Assembly: GCA_963828015.1 (NCBI GenBank) | Contig: CAWHCD010000005.1 | Location: forward strand, 124,001-188,000 | Direction: 5' to 3' | Length of the DNA stretch: 64,000 nucleotides | Origin: CAVPUA01 sp963828015 | Lineage (GTDB): Bacteria > Actinomycetota > Actinomycetes > Mycobacteriales > Jatrophihabitantaceae | Shown: in pieces, positions 50,195 to 60,167 of the stretch | How positions within the stretch are numbered: the stretch's first letter is position 1 | How the letters are laid out: every line of letters begins with the position of its first letter | Program-made: the position numbers and the translations under genes | The notes under the pieces: generated by a model | Seen by the model: only the letters and a program-made list of their open reading frames with translations | Databases searched by the model: none | Told to the model about the DNA's origin: nothing

Positions 50195-51367
50195 GTGCCC
50201 AACACCTGGTTCGAAACGGTGGCGATCGCCCAGCAACGCGCCAAGAAGCGGCTGCCCAAGTCGGTGTACAGCGCCCTGATCGCGGGATCGGAGAAGGGCG
50301 TGACCCTGCTGGACAACGTGGCCGCCTTCGAGGAACTCGGCTTCGCTCCGCATGCGGCCGGTCTGTCCGCCACGCGCGAGCTGGCCACCACGGTGATGGG
50401 ACAGCCCATCTCGCTGCCGGTGGTTATTTCACCGACCGGGGTGCAGGCCGTGCATCCCGACGGCGAGGTAGCGGTGGCCCGGGCGGCCGCCGCGCGGGGG
50501 ACCGCGATGGGGCTGAGTTCCTTCGCCAGCAAGCCGGTCGAGGAGGTCGTGGCGGCCAACCCGCAGACGTTCTTCCAGATGTACTGGGTCGGCACGCGCG
50601 ATGAGATGGCCGCGCGGATGGAACGGGCGCGCAAGGCGGGCGCGGTCGGCCTGATCGCCACGCTGGACTGGTCGTTCTCGCACGGGCGTGATTGGGGCAG
50701 CCCGCGCATTCCGGAGCGGGTCACGGTCAAGGAGGCGTTGCGCTTCGCACCCGAGGCGCTGGCCCGTCCCCGATGGCTGGCCGCGTATGCCAAGACCCGG
50801 GCCATCCCCGATCTAGGTGTGCCCAACATGGTCGAACCGGGTCAGCCGATTCCGCCCTTCTTCGGCGCCTACGGGCAGTGGATGGGCTCGACGCCGCCGA
50901 GCTGGGAGGACGTCGCCTGGTTGCGCGAGCAGTGGGGCGGCCCGTTCATGCTCAAAGGCATCAGCCGCATCGACGACGCCCACCGCGCGGTCGATGCCGG
51001 CGTTACCGCGATCTCGGTCTCCAACCACGGCGGGAACAACCTGGACACGACACCGGCCACGATCCGGTTGTTGCCCGGCATCGCGGGCGCCGTAGGCGAT
51101 CAGGTCGAGGTGCTGCTCGACGGCGGTATCCGCCGCGGCAGCGACGTCGTCAAGGCCCTGGCGTTGGGCGCGCGGGCGGTCATGATCGGCCGGGCCTACC
51201 TGTGGGGCCTGGCCGCCAATGGGCAGGCCGGCGTCGAGAACGTGCTCGACGTGCTGCGCGGCGGCATCGACTCGGCGTTGCTCGGTCTGGGCCGCTCCTC
51301 GATCAGCGAGTTGAGCCCGGCCGACCTGGTGATCCCGGCCGGATTCACCCGCGAGATCGGCGGCTGA
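50195..51367 (+). CDS. mftD: Premycofactocin synthase MftD (FMN, lactate-dehydrogenase-like)
   Basis: GTG 50195 follows the site aagaaagg and gives 390 residues. The FMN-dependent alpha-hydroxy-acid oxidase fold is evident: LPVVISPTGVQAVHPDGEVA, FFQMYWVGTRDEMAARM, the catalytic histidine in SVSNHGGNNLDTTP, and DGGIRRGSDVVKALALGARA. MftD oxidatively deaminates the MftE product to give premycofactocin. The gene is complete, unlike its upstream neighbours. Confidence 0.92.
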   Translation: MPNTWFETVAIAQQRAKKRLPKSVYSALIAGSEKGVTLLDNVAAFEELGFAPHAAGLSATRELATTVMGQPISLPVVISPTGVQAVHPDGEVAVARAAAARGTAMGLSSFASKPVEEVVAANPQTFFQMYWVGTRDEMAARMERARKAGAVGLIATLDWSFSHGRDWGSPRIPERVTVKEALRFAPEALARPRWLAAYAKTRAIPDLGVPNMVEPGQPIPPFFGAYGQWMGSTPPSWEDVAWLREQWGGPFMLKGISRIDDAHRAVDAGVTAISVSNHGGNNLDTTPATIRLLPGIAGAVGDQVEVLLDGGIRRGSDVVKALALGARAVMIGRAYLWGLAANGQAGVENVLDVLRGGIDSALLGLGRSSISELSPADLVIPAGFTREIGG

Positions 51368-51565
51368 GCCCGCCCGGTTCCAGCACCGCACTCCTCCGGA
51401 GTGGGGCAGCACGCGGCGCACCGAAGTTGCATGGTTCTTCGCCGGCCTGACCTCGGCTTCGGTAGCGACGGCGTTGATCGACTATCGGGGTGATCTTGGT
51501 ATTGCCCGAGCGGTGATGAGCCATCAGACTCGGCGAGGGATCGGTCCTGCTGAAAGGAATCCGCC

Positions 51566-51967
51566 ATGGAGTACAAGGGTGAAGGTCCGAGGCTATTCGC
51601 CGGGACGGTCCTGGGGATCGCCGGCCTTATGCGGTTCTTCGATGCGATCTGGGCGTGGCGCTACAGCGGCGCATTGCCCGACAACCTCGAGGATGCGCTG
51701 TTCGGAACCAGCCTGAACACCTACGGCTGGGTGTATCTGGTTATCGCCATCGTTCTGGTCTGCGCCTCGTTCGGCGTCCTGATCGGCAACCAGTTCAGCC
51801 GCTGGATCGGCATCTTCGCCGGGGCGGTGATGGCCGTCAGCGCGATCTGGTGGATGCCCTACTACCCGGTCTGGTCGCTGACCTACATCGGCCTGGGCAG
51901 CGCCGTCGTCTGGGCCCTGACCGTCTACGGCGGCCGTGACGCCCTCGAACCGGTCGACAATCCCTGA
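51566..51967 (+). CDS. DUF7144-type four-helix membrane protein
   Basis: ATG 51566 follows the site gaaagga. The 133-residue protein has four hydrophobic helices (GTVLGIAGLMRFFDAIWAWR, YGWVYLVIAIVLVCASFGVL, RWIGIFAGAVMAVSAIWWMP, IGLGSAVVWALTVYGG), the pattern of the DUF7144 family of actinobacterial membrane proteins. Function is unknown. Its stop codon lies inside a terminator hairpin shared with the convergent gene. Confidence 0.82.
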   Translation: MEYKGEGPRLFAGTVLGIAGLMRFFDAIWAWRYSGALPDNLEDALFGTSLNTYGWVYLVIAIVLVCASFGVLIGNQFSRWIGIFAGAVMAVSAIWWMPYYPVWSLTYIGLGSAVVWALTVYGGRDALEPVDNP

Positions 51968-51982
51968 CGCTCAGGGATTGTC
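51956..51982. terminator. Bidirectional terminator containing both stop codons
   Basis: A 12-bp perfect stem, gacaatccctga (51956-51967) and tcagggattgtc (51971-51982), surrounds a 3-base loop. The TGA ending the DUF7144 gene is the last triplet of the left arm, and the TGA of the minus-strand lipoprotein gene is the first triplet of the right arm. Confidence 0.8.
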
Positions 51983-52315
51983 GTTCTGGTTGCGGGCGGA
52001 GTCGCCGGCGCCGAGGTCCTGATTGGCTTGATTCGAGCCGGCGTCGGCTCCGGCGAGGTCGGCGTTGATGGCGTTGATCGCGGAGTTCTGTTGCGCCGGT
52101 GCGACTGCGACCGTGGCCGGAACTGAGGTCGCGGCCGTCGGTGGGCTGGCGGTCGGCGCGTCCGGACTAGGGGCGGTGCTGGACACAACTGCGCTGGATC
52201 GAACCGGGCTGGCCGAGGACGCCGGCGAGGCCGTGCGGCCGGCGCCGCATGCGGTGAGCGCGGCGATCATCAGGGTCGCTCCCGTCAGGACCCCGGTTAC
52301 GCGGCCGGCGCTCAT
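51971..52315 (-). CDS. Putative small lipoprotein
   Basis: ATG 52315 overlaps the stop of the upstream gene (ATGA). The 114-residue product begins with a lipoprotein signal (GVLTGATLMIAALTACGAG), followed by a Ser/Pro/Ala/Thr-rich low-complexity stretch and a C-terminal Asn/Asp/Gln-rich tail (NAINADLAGADAGSNQANQD). No enzyme domain is visible. It is likely a surface-anchored partner of the secreted protein encoded just upstream. Confidence 0.65.
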   Translation of the reverse strand: MSAGRVTGVLTGATLMIAALTACGAGRTASPASSASPVRSSAVVSSTAPSPDAPTASPPTAATSVPATVAVAPAQQNSAINAINADLAGADAGSNQANQDLGAGDSARNQNDNP

Positions 52316-53022
52316 TTCAGGGCCGCGAGGACGGTGGCGATGTCGGCCCGAGCGGCGGTCGCGTCGGCTTCGGCGCTGGCCAGGCTCTGCCGTGGAGCGC
52401 TGAGCAAGGCGTGGTTGGCGTCGTATTGAGCCGGGGTGTCGGCCAGCACGCTCGCCGAGAGACCGTTCGTGATGCTGGCCGCTGCCGCGAGCTTGGCGCC
52501 CAGATCGGTCATCGTTGCCTGGACGCTCGGCGTGTTCTTCGACGAGTCGGCTCCGGCGAGCAACGCCGCCAGTTTGGTCTGGGCATCGGTGAGCCTGGGC
52601 AGTACACCACCGGTCAGGTCGTCGGCTGCTTCGGCGTAGCGCACTTGCGGCAACGCCAACGCGTAGACGCGGTAGCTGGTGTAGATCGTCGCGGCATCGA
52701 TCCCTGCCTGCTTGGCGGTGGTGTCGCCCGCGATGGTCGCTCTCAACGCCGTGAGTCCGGCGACGTCGTGGGACAACGTTGCCAGCAGCGTCGACTTGTC
52801 GGCCGCGGTGATCACGGTGTTCGCGGTGACGTCCGGGATGGCGGTGTTCAGCGACGCGAGGCGAGCTGCGATTGCCCCGGCCGCCTTGGCCTGGATCGCG
52901 GACAGGGTCGGGCTGGTGTCCGAAGCAGTCGTCGACGGTGCCGCCATGGCGACACCGGGAACCGCGACCAGCGTGGCAAAGGCCAACGACCCGATCAGGG
53001 ACGAACGAAACGAGATACGCAT
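52312..53022 (-). CDS. Secreted alanine-rich helical protein
   Basis: ATG 53022 (MRISFRSSLIGSL) gives 236 residues with a signal peptide (LAFATLVAVPGVAMA, cleaved near AMAAP). The mature part is alanine-rich and almost entirely helical (TLSAIQAKAAGAIAARLASL, ATLSHDVAGLTALRATIAGD, ASAEADATAARADIATVL). It resembles actinobacterial secreted helical proteins without assigned function. It is coupled to the downstream lipoprotein gene. Confidence 0.72.
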   Translation of the reverse strand: MRISFRSSLIGSLAFATLVAVPGVAMAAPSTTASDTSPTLSAIQAKAAGAIAARLASLNTAIPDVTANTVITAADKSTLLATLSHDVAGLTALRATIAGDTTAKQAGIDAATIYTSYRVYALALPQVRYAEAADDLTGGVLPRLTDAQTKLAALLAGADSSKNTPSVQATMTDLGAKLAAAASITNGLSASVLADTPAQYDANHALLSAPRQSLASAEADATAARADIATVLAALK

Positions 53023-53276
53023 GAGGACTCCTGGTGTCGGATCCGAACTGATGTCGCTCATCGTGCTGTCGGCAGGTCAACAGCAAGCCAGCGGAATGTA
53101 CGAATACCGTTAAGTTCCGCGAGCGCGGCGGGTCGGTGCGGAGATCGTTCTAACCGAAAAACGCAATTGCGAATGGGTGGCAATAACGCTGGGGCGTGCC
53201 CGCTCCGTCTGCGATAGTGGCGACGTCGCCCGAGCACCCGAGCGGTTCGCGAGTCTTACCAACGGAGGAACACACG

Positions 53277-54077
53277 ATGACGTTCGCCGAGAAGTATGGT
53301 CCTTGGGCTGCGATCACCGGGGCGTCGGAGGGGACCGGTGCCGCCTTGGCCCGGCGCATCAGCCGCGAAGGTCTGCCCAGTGTCTTGCTCGCGCGGCGGC
53401 CGGAACGCTTGACCGAGCTGGCCGACTCGATCCGCTCCGCCACCGGGCTGCAGTGTGTCACCGCGTCGGTGGACCTCGCGGCTGACGATGGAGCGCAACA
53501 GGTCATCGATGCGGTCGGCGATCGAGAAATCGGCCTGTACGTAGCGAATGCCGGCGCCGATACGAACGGCGCCCACTTCCTCGATCTCGATATCAAGCCC
53601 TGGCTCGACCTGGCCCGCTTGAACGTGATCACCATGATGCAGCTGTGCCACCACTTCGGTTCGGCCATGAGACAACGTCGTCGCGGCGGCATCCTGCTGG
53701 TCAACTCCGGGGCCGCCTACGGCGGCGGGAGCTTCATGGCCACCTATTCGGGGAGCAAGTCCTTCGAGCTCTGCTTCGGCGAGTCGCTCTGGGCTGAGCT
53801 CCGCCCTTATGGCGTGGACGTCCTGAACCTCGTGCTCAGTAAGACGGATACGCCGGCGTTCCGTGCGCTCCTCGCGGAAAAGGGTCAGCCGACGCCGACG
53901 GATTGGGCGTCACCCGATGACGTCGCCGAGGCTGGAGTCACCCGACTGGCTCACGGACCCGTACACAACCAAGGCGCCGTTGACGACTCGGCTGGGGACG
54001 CGCGCCGCGCTCGGATCCTGATGATCGACGAGATGACCAAGGACGTCTTCGTCCCGCGGACTACTGAGTCCCCTTAG
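53277..54077 (+). CDS. SDR-family NAD(P)-dependent oxidoreductase
   Basis: ATG 53277 lies after a ggagga site and gives 266 residues. Motifs are AAITGASEGTGAALARRISR, LLARRPERL (arginines suit NADPH), VANAGADTN, LLVNSGAAYGGGSFMATYSG and catalytic Tyr/Lys in YSGSKSF. The C-terminal part covers DDVAEAGVTRLAHGPVHNQG. Its stop overlaps that of the convergent HNH gene by two bases. Substrate unknown. Confidence 0.87.
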   Translation: MTFAEKYGPWAAITGASEGTGAALARRISREGLPSVLLARRPERLTELADSIRSATGLQCVTASVDLAADDGAQQVIDAVGDREIGLYVANAGADTNGAHFLDLDIKPWLDLARLNVITMMQLCHHFGSAMRQRRRGGILLVNSGAAYGGGSFMATYSGSKSFELCFGESLWAELRPYGVDVLNLVLSKTDTPAFRALLAEKGQPTPTDWASPDDVAEAGVTRLAHGPVHNQGAVDDSAGDARRARILMIDEMTKDVFVPRTTESP

Positions 54078-55313
54078 AACGGGGGCGGTTCGTCGGTGAT
54101 CGGGTGCTGGCGGGCCGGTGTCGGGTGTGGGTTCGGGTCCGGGTGGTGGCGACGTCGGTGGTTGGTAGCGGTAGCGATGCCCAGTAGGAGTCGTCCACTG
54201 GTAGACGCCGTCGGGTTGTTTGGTCACGGTCCAGTCGCCGTGGTGTTTCATGTCGTGGTGGTGTTTGCACAACGGTTGCAGGTTGTGGGCGTTGGTCGGC
54301 CCGGCTGGGTAGGGGTCGCGGTGGTCGAGTTCGCACAGGCTTGCTCGGCGGCTGCAGCCGGGGACGATGCAGGTGCGGTCGCGTTGGCGGACGTGGCGGG
54401 CCAGTGCGGGCGGTGGGCGGTAGGTGCAGGTGTCGTAGTCCAGGAGTCGTCCGGCGGGGTCGGTGATCAGCCGTCGCCAGGTGCCGGTGGGGTCTTCGGC
54501 GATGCGGCGGGCCATGGAGGCCGGGATCGGGCCGTAGCCGTCGAGTTCGGCGGGTTGGTCGTTGTCGCCGAGCAGGGTGGCCAGTCCGACGGTCACGTTC
54601 ACCGCTGGGCGCGTCGATGGGGTGCCGCTGGAGGGGTTCAGCGTGAGCTCGACCAGCGCGTCGGCGCGGCGCTGGTCGATGGTGCGTTCATCGCCGGGGA
54701 GCGTGACCGCGGCGATCTGGTTGAGTTCGGCCCAGATCAGTTCGGCGCCGTCGGCGGGCAGCAACGCCCACAGGGCGGTCATGCCGTCCTGGTCGGGGAA
54801 GCGTTGCACCCGCCGCGAGGCCACGGCGTCCACATGACGTTCCTCGGCGGCGCGGGTATCGACCGCCTTCACCGCCCGGCGGATGGCGCGCCGAAACTCC
54901 CCGACCGTCTGCTCCGGGGCCCGACCGAGCACCCGGGCGGCGACGGTCGCGACCTGATCATCGGTCAGTTTGTTGGTCTCCTCGCTCAACACCCGCGCGT
55001 GGGTGGGTGAGATCTGCCCGGTCTCCAACAACGCCACCGCACCGGGCAGCCGACCGACCAGATCCGCCGCCGTCTCCAGATGAGACTCCGCCGTCGACGG
55101 CGCGAGCCGCAACGCCGCCCCGACCTCCTCCGCCAACCAGCAATGCCCAGCCGAATCTCTCAACGGAGCTTGGGCGTCTTTGACCATCGCGGCCAACAGC
55201 TGCTGCTTACGAGCCCACAGCCAGGACTCCAACCGGGCGATCTCGATCAACTCATCGATATCCGCCGCCCGCACGGACGGCAGCGGCTGCACCCGATCCA
55301 GCACCTCGACCAT
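54074..55313 (-). CDS. DUF222/13E12-type HNH endonuclease, frameshift near the 3' end
   Basis: The 5' part, from ATG 55313, has the DUF222 helical domain (IDELIEIARLESWLWARKQQ, QISPTHARVLSEETNKLTDD) and the HNH motif RASLCELDHRDPYPAG, NAHNLQPLCKHHHDMKH. In the uncorrected frame the protein would run on to 53910 with arginine-rich residues. A single-base change near 54125 gives the family's usual ending ITDEPPPF with a stop at 54074-54076, exactly against the stop of the SDR. These repeat-family nucleases are common in Actinobacteria. Confidence 0.85.
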
Positions 55314-55418
55314 AACCCAACATTAGCCGCGGGGTACGACAATATCGGCGGTTCAGAACGAGAGAATCCCCAATAAAAATAGGATCATTCACGATCGGGA
55401 TAGCGACGGAAGGCGGAC

Positions 55419-56742
55419 CTAGCCCAATCCGCACGAGGCGGGTTCGTCGGCCGGCTTGGGGGTCAGCCCGAGCCGGTAGGACATCCAGGGCAGCGATTGC
55501 CGGAAGGACCGCGCCCAGACGTCGAAGTCGTGCAGACCGCCGGGAATCTCCACGGCGCAGGTCTCGATGCGGGCGCCAACCGCGAGCGGGGCCAACTCAC
55601 GCTGGGCCGCAAGGGGCCCGAGGTCGGCGGTGCCGACCTCGAACCAGCCACCCGAGGTGCGGGTAGGGTTGGTGGTCAGCAGCGCCGGCGGGTCGTGCGC
55701 GTCGTAGGCCGCACGTCGACCCGCCGAACAGGTCGCTTGGTCGTGCAGTCGGCGGTCGACCAGCTCGGCCACCGTCGGGCTGGTCAGGCCCGAGTAGTCG
55801 GCGAACGTGGGGTACATCGTCGGGGTGGCGCAGGGCGAGCATGATGGCGCACAGCCCACCGGCCGACAGGCCGGCGATGGCCATCGAGCCGCGGCTGCGT
55901 TGATGCGCCGTAGTTCTTGCGGACGAACGCGGGCACATCCACGGTCAGGTAGGTCTCGGCCTGACCGCGCGGGCTGTTGACGCACTCGGTGTCGGCCGCT
56001 GCCGGAGCCGTTCGGGTCGGGCATGACGAGGATCGGCGCCAGCCCGTTGTGCGCGTTGGCGAACTCGCGGGCGGTCTGGTCGGCGAAGCCGGCCCGGGTC
56101 CAGTCCGACGGCGAGCCCGGAACGCCGGCCAGCAGCTCGATCACCGGCAGATGCAGGTCGGGGTTGGCCAGCCAGGCCGGCGGCAGCCAGACGAATGCAT
56201 CGCGGGCCGAGAAGTCCGAGACCGCGCCGGGAATCGGCGATCTGCACGGTGAAGCCGTGCGGGGCACCACGCCGTGATTGGCCTTCTCGAGCTGTTCCAG
56301 CTGCTGTTGCGCTCACTTGGTGCTGGGCATTGACGCCGAGTACGCGGATCCGACGGTCGGGTAGTACTGGTAGTGCTCGTTGATCAGCGTGATCGCCATG
56401 GCCGTGGTCAACACGACCGACGAGTACCGAGACGACCTTGCGCCACAGTTGTGCGACGCCGCCAGCCGATCACGCCGACGGCGACGGCCAGGAGGACGAG
56501 CCCGACCCACAGGTAGTAGGAGTTCGGGAACTGATAGGGAATCAGCGCCAGGCCGTCGACCAGGATCGCGGCGAGCCCGACCGGCGGCGGCCGTGATCGG
56601 TATGCCGAGGAGCAGCTGACGTCTCCAGGTGTCGTCGCGCCACCGCAACGACAGCAGGAGGGAGCCCAGGCCGAGCCCGATGATGACGATCGGCGTCGGC
56701 GCCGCTGACCAGAGAGATCGATTCGAACCGGGCGTCGCTCAT
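55419..56742 (-). CDS. Alpha/beta hydrolase (esterase) with N-terminal membrane helices, multiply frameshifted
   Basis: ATG 56742 overlaps the mprF-like stop. Conserved pieces in all three frames join into about 440 residues: several N-terminal membrane helices (TTAMAITLINEHYQYYPTVG follows them), then an esterase-D/mycolyltransferase-like domain with VWLPPAWLANPDLHLPVIEL, LAPILVMPDPNGS, the nucleophile elbow IAGLSAGGLCAIMLAL and the late GGLHDFDVWARSFRQSLPWM. A hydrolase beside an aminoacyl-phosphatidylglycerol synthase could remove the amino-acid headgroup, by analogy with known hydrolases of that type. That role is inferred. Confidence 0.68.
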
Positions 56743-58593
56743 CGCAGCGTGGTCAGGCCGCCGTGGATGCCCGCGCGACGCACCGCCCACGGCGCGCGGG
56801 ACGAACAGCTCACCTACACCGGGAATCGCCAGGAAGCCTTCGGCGCCGGCGTACAGCAGCCCGACGCGGGGCAGGTCGGTCGGCTCCTGGAAGACCAGCA
56901 TGCGCGAGATCCAGACCGGCGAGAACTTCGCGTTGAAGTCGTACAGCGACTTGATCTGGAAGAACGGGTTGAGCACGTCGACGGCGCGCTTGGCCAGCCG
57001 CTGCGCGACCGAGTAGTGGACGGCGTCCTCGTCGAACAGCTTGCCCCACATGGCGAAGTTCATCGACAGCCGCGAGATGCCCTCGCGCCTGCAGGGCCAG
57101 TGCGGTCTGCGGCGATGAGGAACTCGGTCATCCCGTTCGGGGCGTCGGGCCGGTGGCGCATCAGGTCGAGCGTGTAGCCGAAGTCCGCGCCATAGGCCGG
57201 CACGATCCGCAGGAAGCCACCCGGCACGCCGTCCTCGTCGAGGGCGATGCAGAGCAGGAACTCGGCGTTGCGCCCGGCGCCTTCGATGTCCTGGCTCAGC
57301 GACATGGTGAAGCCGCGCTCGGGCGCCTTGCCCCGCCACTGCTCGCTGATCGCGTTGAGCTGCCGCGACCAGCGCGGCCGGGGCCTGCGACTCGCGAATC
57401 ACCTCGAAGTGGTAGGTGCGCCCGACCCGGCGGACGGCGGCCCGCACGCCCTTCATGGCCGAGCCCTCCAGCGTGAACGTGCGGCAATCGATGATGGCCT
57501 CGTCGCCGAGGTAGAAGCTGCGCAGTCCTCGCGCGGCGTAGCGCGGCAGCTCGGACTGGTGCGGGCGGCGAGGAACGCGACCCGCCAGGAGCGTTGCTCG
57601 CAGAAGGCCAGGAACTCGTCCAGCGACGAGGTCGATCGATGCCTCGGCGCCGATCGGGTCGCCCGACGCCAGCGCGAAGCCGCCCAGATAGGTATAGGCG
57701 ATCAACGCCTCGCCGTCGGAGCTGAAGAAGAAGCTCTTGTCATCGCGCAGGGCGAAGTAGGCCAGGGTGTCGCCGCCGTACTGGTGCACCAGCCGGCGGG
57801 CGTGCGTCCAGTCGGACTCGGTGTGCGGGCGGCGAGCCCGGAGCGGCCGGAACAGCAGGAACGCGGCCCCGACGACGCCGACGACCCCGAGCATCAGCAG
57901 CGCATGCGGGAAGAACTCGCGGAAGAACAGCCGCTCATAGGTGTACGGGCCCGCCGATGCCGACCAGCGCCCTTGACGATCGTCTCCAACCCGCCGGCGA
58001 AGGTCAGATCCGGCGCCCAGGTGATCGCGTTCGACGGTCAGGCTGATGAAGCCGAACAGCAGGACCGCGCCGATGTAGACCGGGGCCAGCCGGACCAGCC
58101 GGAACAGCGACGGCGGGTCGGACCGGCCCGCGGAACAGGCGGCGGTAGGACAGCAGCGCGACCGTCATGCCGCGCAGTAGGCGGCCGAGATCGGGTGCGG
58201 ACCCTTGAGGATGTTGCGTGACCGCGCCGAGCGCGAACAGCACGACGTTGACCTGCCAGGCCCGGCGCTTGCCCCGGGCGATCTGGCCGGCCAGGAACAG
58301 CAGCCCGAGGCCGATGAGGACGGTCAGCAGGTGCCCGGTGACCCGGAACCAGACCGGCCCGATCGGATTGCCGAAGGGCTGCAGCCGGGAGTGGAAGAAC
58401 GGGATCAGCGCCAGCAGCTGGATCACTCCGCCCAGCGCGGCCAGCCCGCCCAGGATGTGCAAGCGTTCGGCGGCTCGGCGCGGCAGCTGCGGCCGGATCC
58501 GCGCGAGGCGACGGCCACCGGTGCCGGCACCGGCGCGACCGGCGCTGGGCGCGGGCGTCGAGCCGGCCCAGACCGTTCGTGGATGACCGCCAC
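56739..58593 (-). CDS. MprF-like phosphatidylglycerol lysyltransferase-domain protein, multiply frameshifted
   Basis: A GTG near 58593 is a possible start. Conserved pieces give an N-terminal membrane region (ILGGLAALGGVIQLLALIPF, VLIGLGLLFLAGQIARGKRR) and the DUF2156 catalytic domain: FALRDDKSFFFSSDGEALIA, LGGFALASGDPIGAEA, LGDEAIIDCRTFTLEGSAMK, RLAKRAVDVLNPFFQIKSLY, ending GIHGGLTTLR at 56739. Such proteins transfer lysine from Lys-tRNA to phosphatidylglycerol and aid resistance to cationic peptides. It lies directly behind lysyl-tRNA synthetase. At least six single-base breaks make the exact ends uncertain. Confidence 0.75.
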
Positions 58594-60113
58594 CGCCGCT
58601 GGGTCCCGGTCGGGCCGGGCTGGCCGGCCTCGGGGCGCATGGTCGGGAAGAGGATCACCTCGCGGATGTTGTCCGCGCCCGACAGCAGCATCACCAGCCG
58701 GTCGATGCCGATCCCCAGCCCGCCGGTGCAGGGCAGGCCGTACTCGAGCGCCCGTACGTAGTCGAGGTCGATGTCGCCGGCCTCGGGGTCGCCCTCGGCC
58801 TTGGCGCGGGCCTCGGCCTCGAACGCGGCCAGCTGGGCGACCGGGTCGTTCTGCTCGCTGTAGGCGTTGCAGAGCTCGAAGCCGGCCACCATCAGCTCGA
58901 AGCGCTCGACGTAGCCGGGTCGGCTGCGGTGCACCCGGGCCAGCGGCGACACCTCCTGCGGGTAGTCGACGCAGAAGATCGGCTCGACGATCTCGTGCTG
59001 GACCTTCTCGTCGACCAGCTGCTTCATCAGCTTGCCCGGCGCCCCAGTCCGCCTGCCACTCCACGCTGCAGCCCGTCGAGCACGCGCGCGGGCGTGCGTC
59101 GACCGGCATCGTCGGGTCCATCCGCACGCCGAGCCGCTGTCTCGATCAGGTCGGACATGGTGATCCGCGGCCAGGGCGGGGACAGGTCGACGTCGCGGTC
59201 GCCGATCTTGACGACCAGGTTGCCGTCGAGAGCGACGCGTGGCCGCGGCGACGACCATGCCCTCGACGAGGTCCATCATCTCGGTGTAGTCGGCGAAGGC
59301 CTGATAGGCCTCGAGCATCGTGAACTCGGGGTTGTGCCGCACATCGATGCCCTCGTTGCGGAACACCCGGCCCGAGCTCGAAGACCCGCTCCATCCCGCC
59401 GACGACCAGCCGCTTGAGGTGCAGTTCGAGCGCGATGCGCAGGTACATGTCGATGTCGAGCGCATTGTGGTGGGTGATGAACGGCCGGGCCGTCGCGCCG
59501 CCCTGGATGCTCTGCAGCATCGGGCCCTCCACCTCCCAGAACCCGTGGTCCTCGAGGTGGCGGCGGATGGTCTGGATCACCAGGCGGCGGATGCGTGAAG
59601 ATCTGCCGGGTGCGCTCGTTGGTCATCAGGTCGACGTAGCGCTGCCGGTAGCGCACCTCGACGTCGGTCAGGCCCTTGTCCTTGTCCGGCGGCGGGCGTA
59701 AGGCCTTGCCGAGCAGGGTGATCTCGTTCGACCGCGATCGACAGCTCGCCGCGATCGGTGCGCATGACCGTGCCGGTGACGCCGATCCAGTCGCCCCGGT
59801 CGAGGTCGAGGAAGTCGCGATAGGCATCCGCGCCGAGCGCGCTGCGATCGACGAAGAGCTGGACGGTGCCGGAACGGTCGCGGAGCACCCCGAAGCTCAG
59901 GCCGCCGTGTCGGCGCACCAGGCTCAGCCGCCCGGCGCACCGCACCTGATCGGTTGTCCGCTGACCGACGCCCAGCACCGACCACTGATCGATGACCTCG
60001 GCGGCGTGATGGTCAGCCGCGAAGTCGTAGGCAACCGGATCGCTTCCGCGCTCGCGCAGGCGTTGCAGCTTCTCCCGCCGGCCGGCCGTCTGATCCCGGG
60101 CGGTGTTGATCAT
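58594..60113 (-). CDS. lysS: Lysine-tRNA ligase LysS, multiply frameshifted
   Basis: ATG 60113 starts the anticodon-binding OB fold (SFGVLRDRSGTVQLFVDRSA, DWIGVTGTVMRTDRGELSIA). Further pieces supply LTDVEVRYRQRYVDLMTNER, motif 2 VFRNEGIDVRHNPEFTMLEA, FELMVAGFELCNAYSEQNDP and class II motif 3 LGIGIDRLVMLLSG, ending VILFPTMRPEA. No stop codon appears in any minus-strand frame between 58640 and 58426, so the end is uncertain and fusion to the next gene is possible. Breaks occur near 59735, 59595, 59370 and 59230. Confidence 0.83.
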
Positions 60114-60167
60114 GGGATGACTCTAGAGGCGCAGGAGTCGTCACGGGCCGACGCGTTAACTTGTCCC

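Noticed and set aside
52411..53217. Plus-strand frame over the secreted helical protein gene
   Set aside because: Antisense of a gene with a clear signal peptide and proper overlap; composition is Arg/Gly/Val-rich with no motif.
53910..54073. Extension of the HNH protein to 53910
   Set aside because: The tail is arginine-rich and overlaps a conserved SDR; a one-base change yields the family's usual ITDEPPPF ending at 54074.
54096..55010. Plus-strand 304-codon frame opposite the HNH endonuclease
   Set aside because: Val/Gly/Gln-rich shadow of a well-recognised DUF222-HNH gene.
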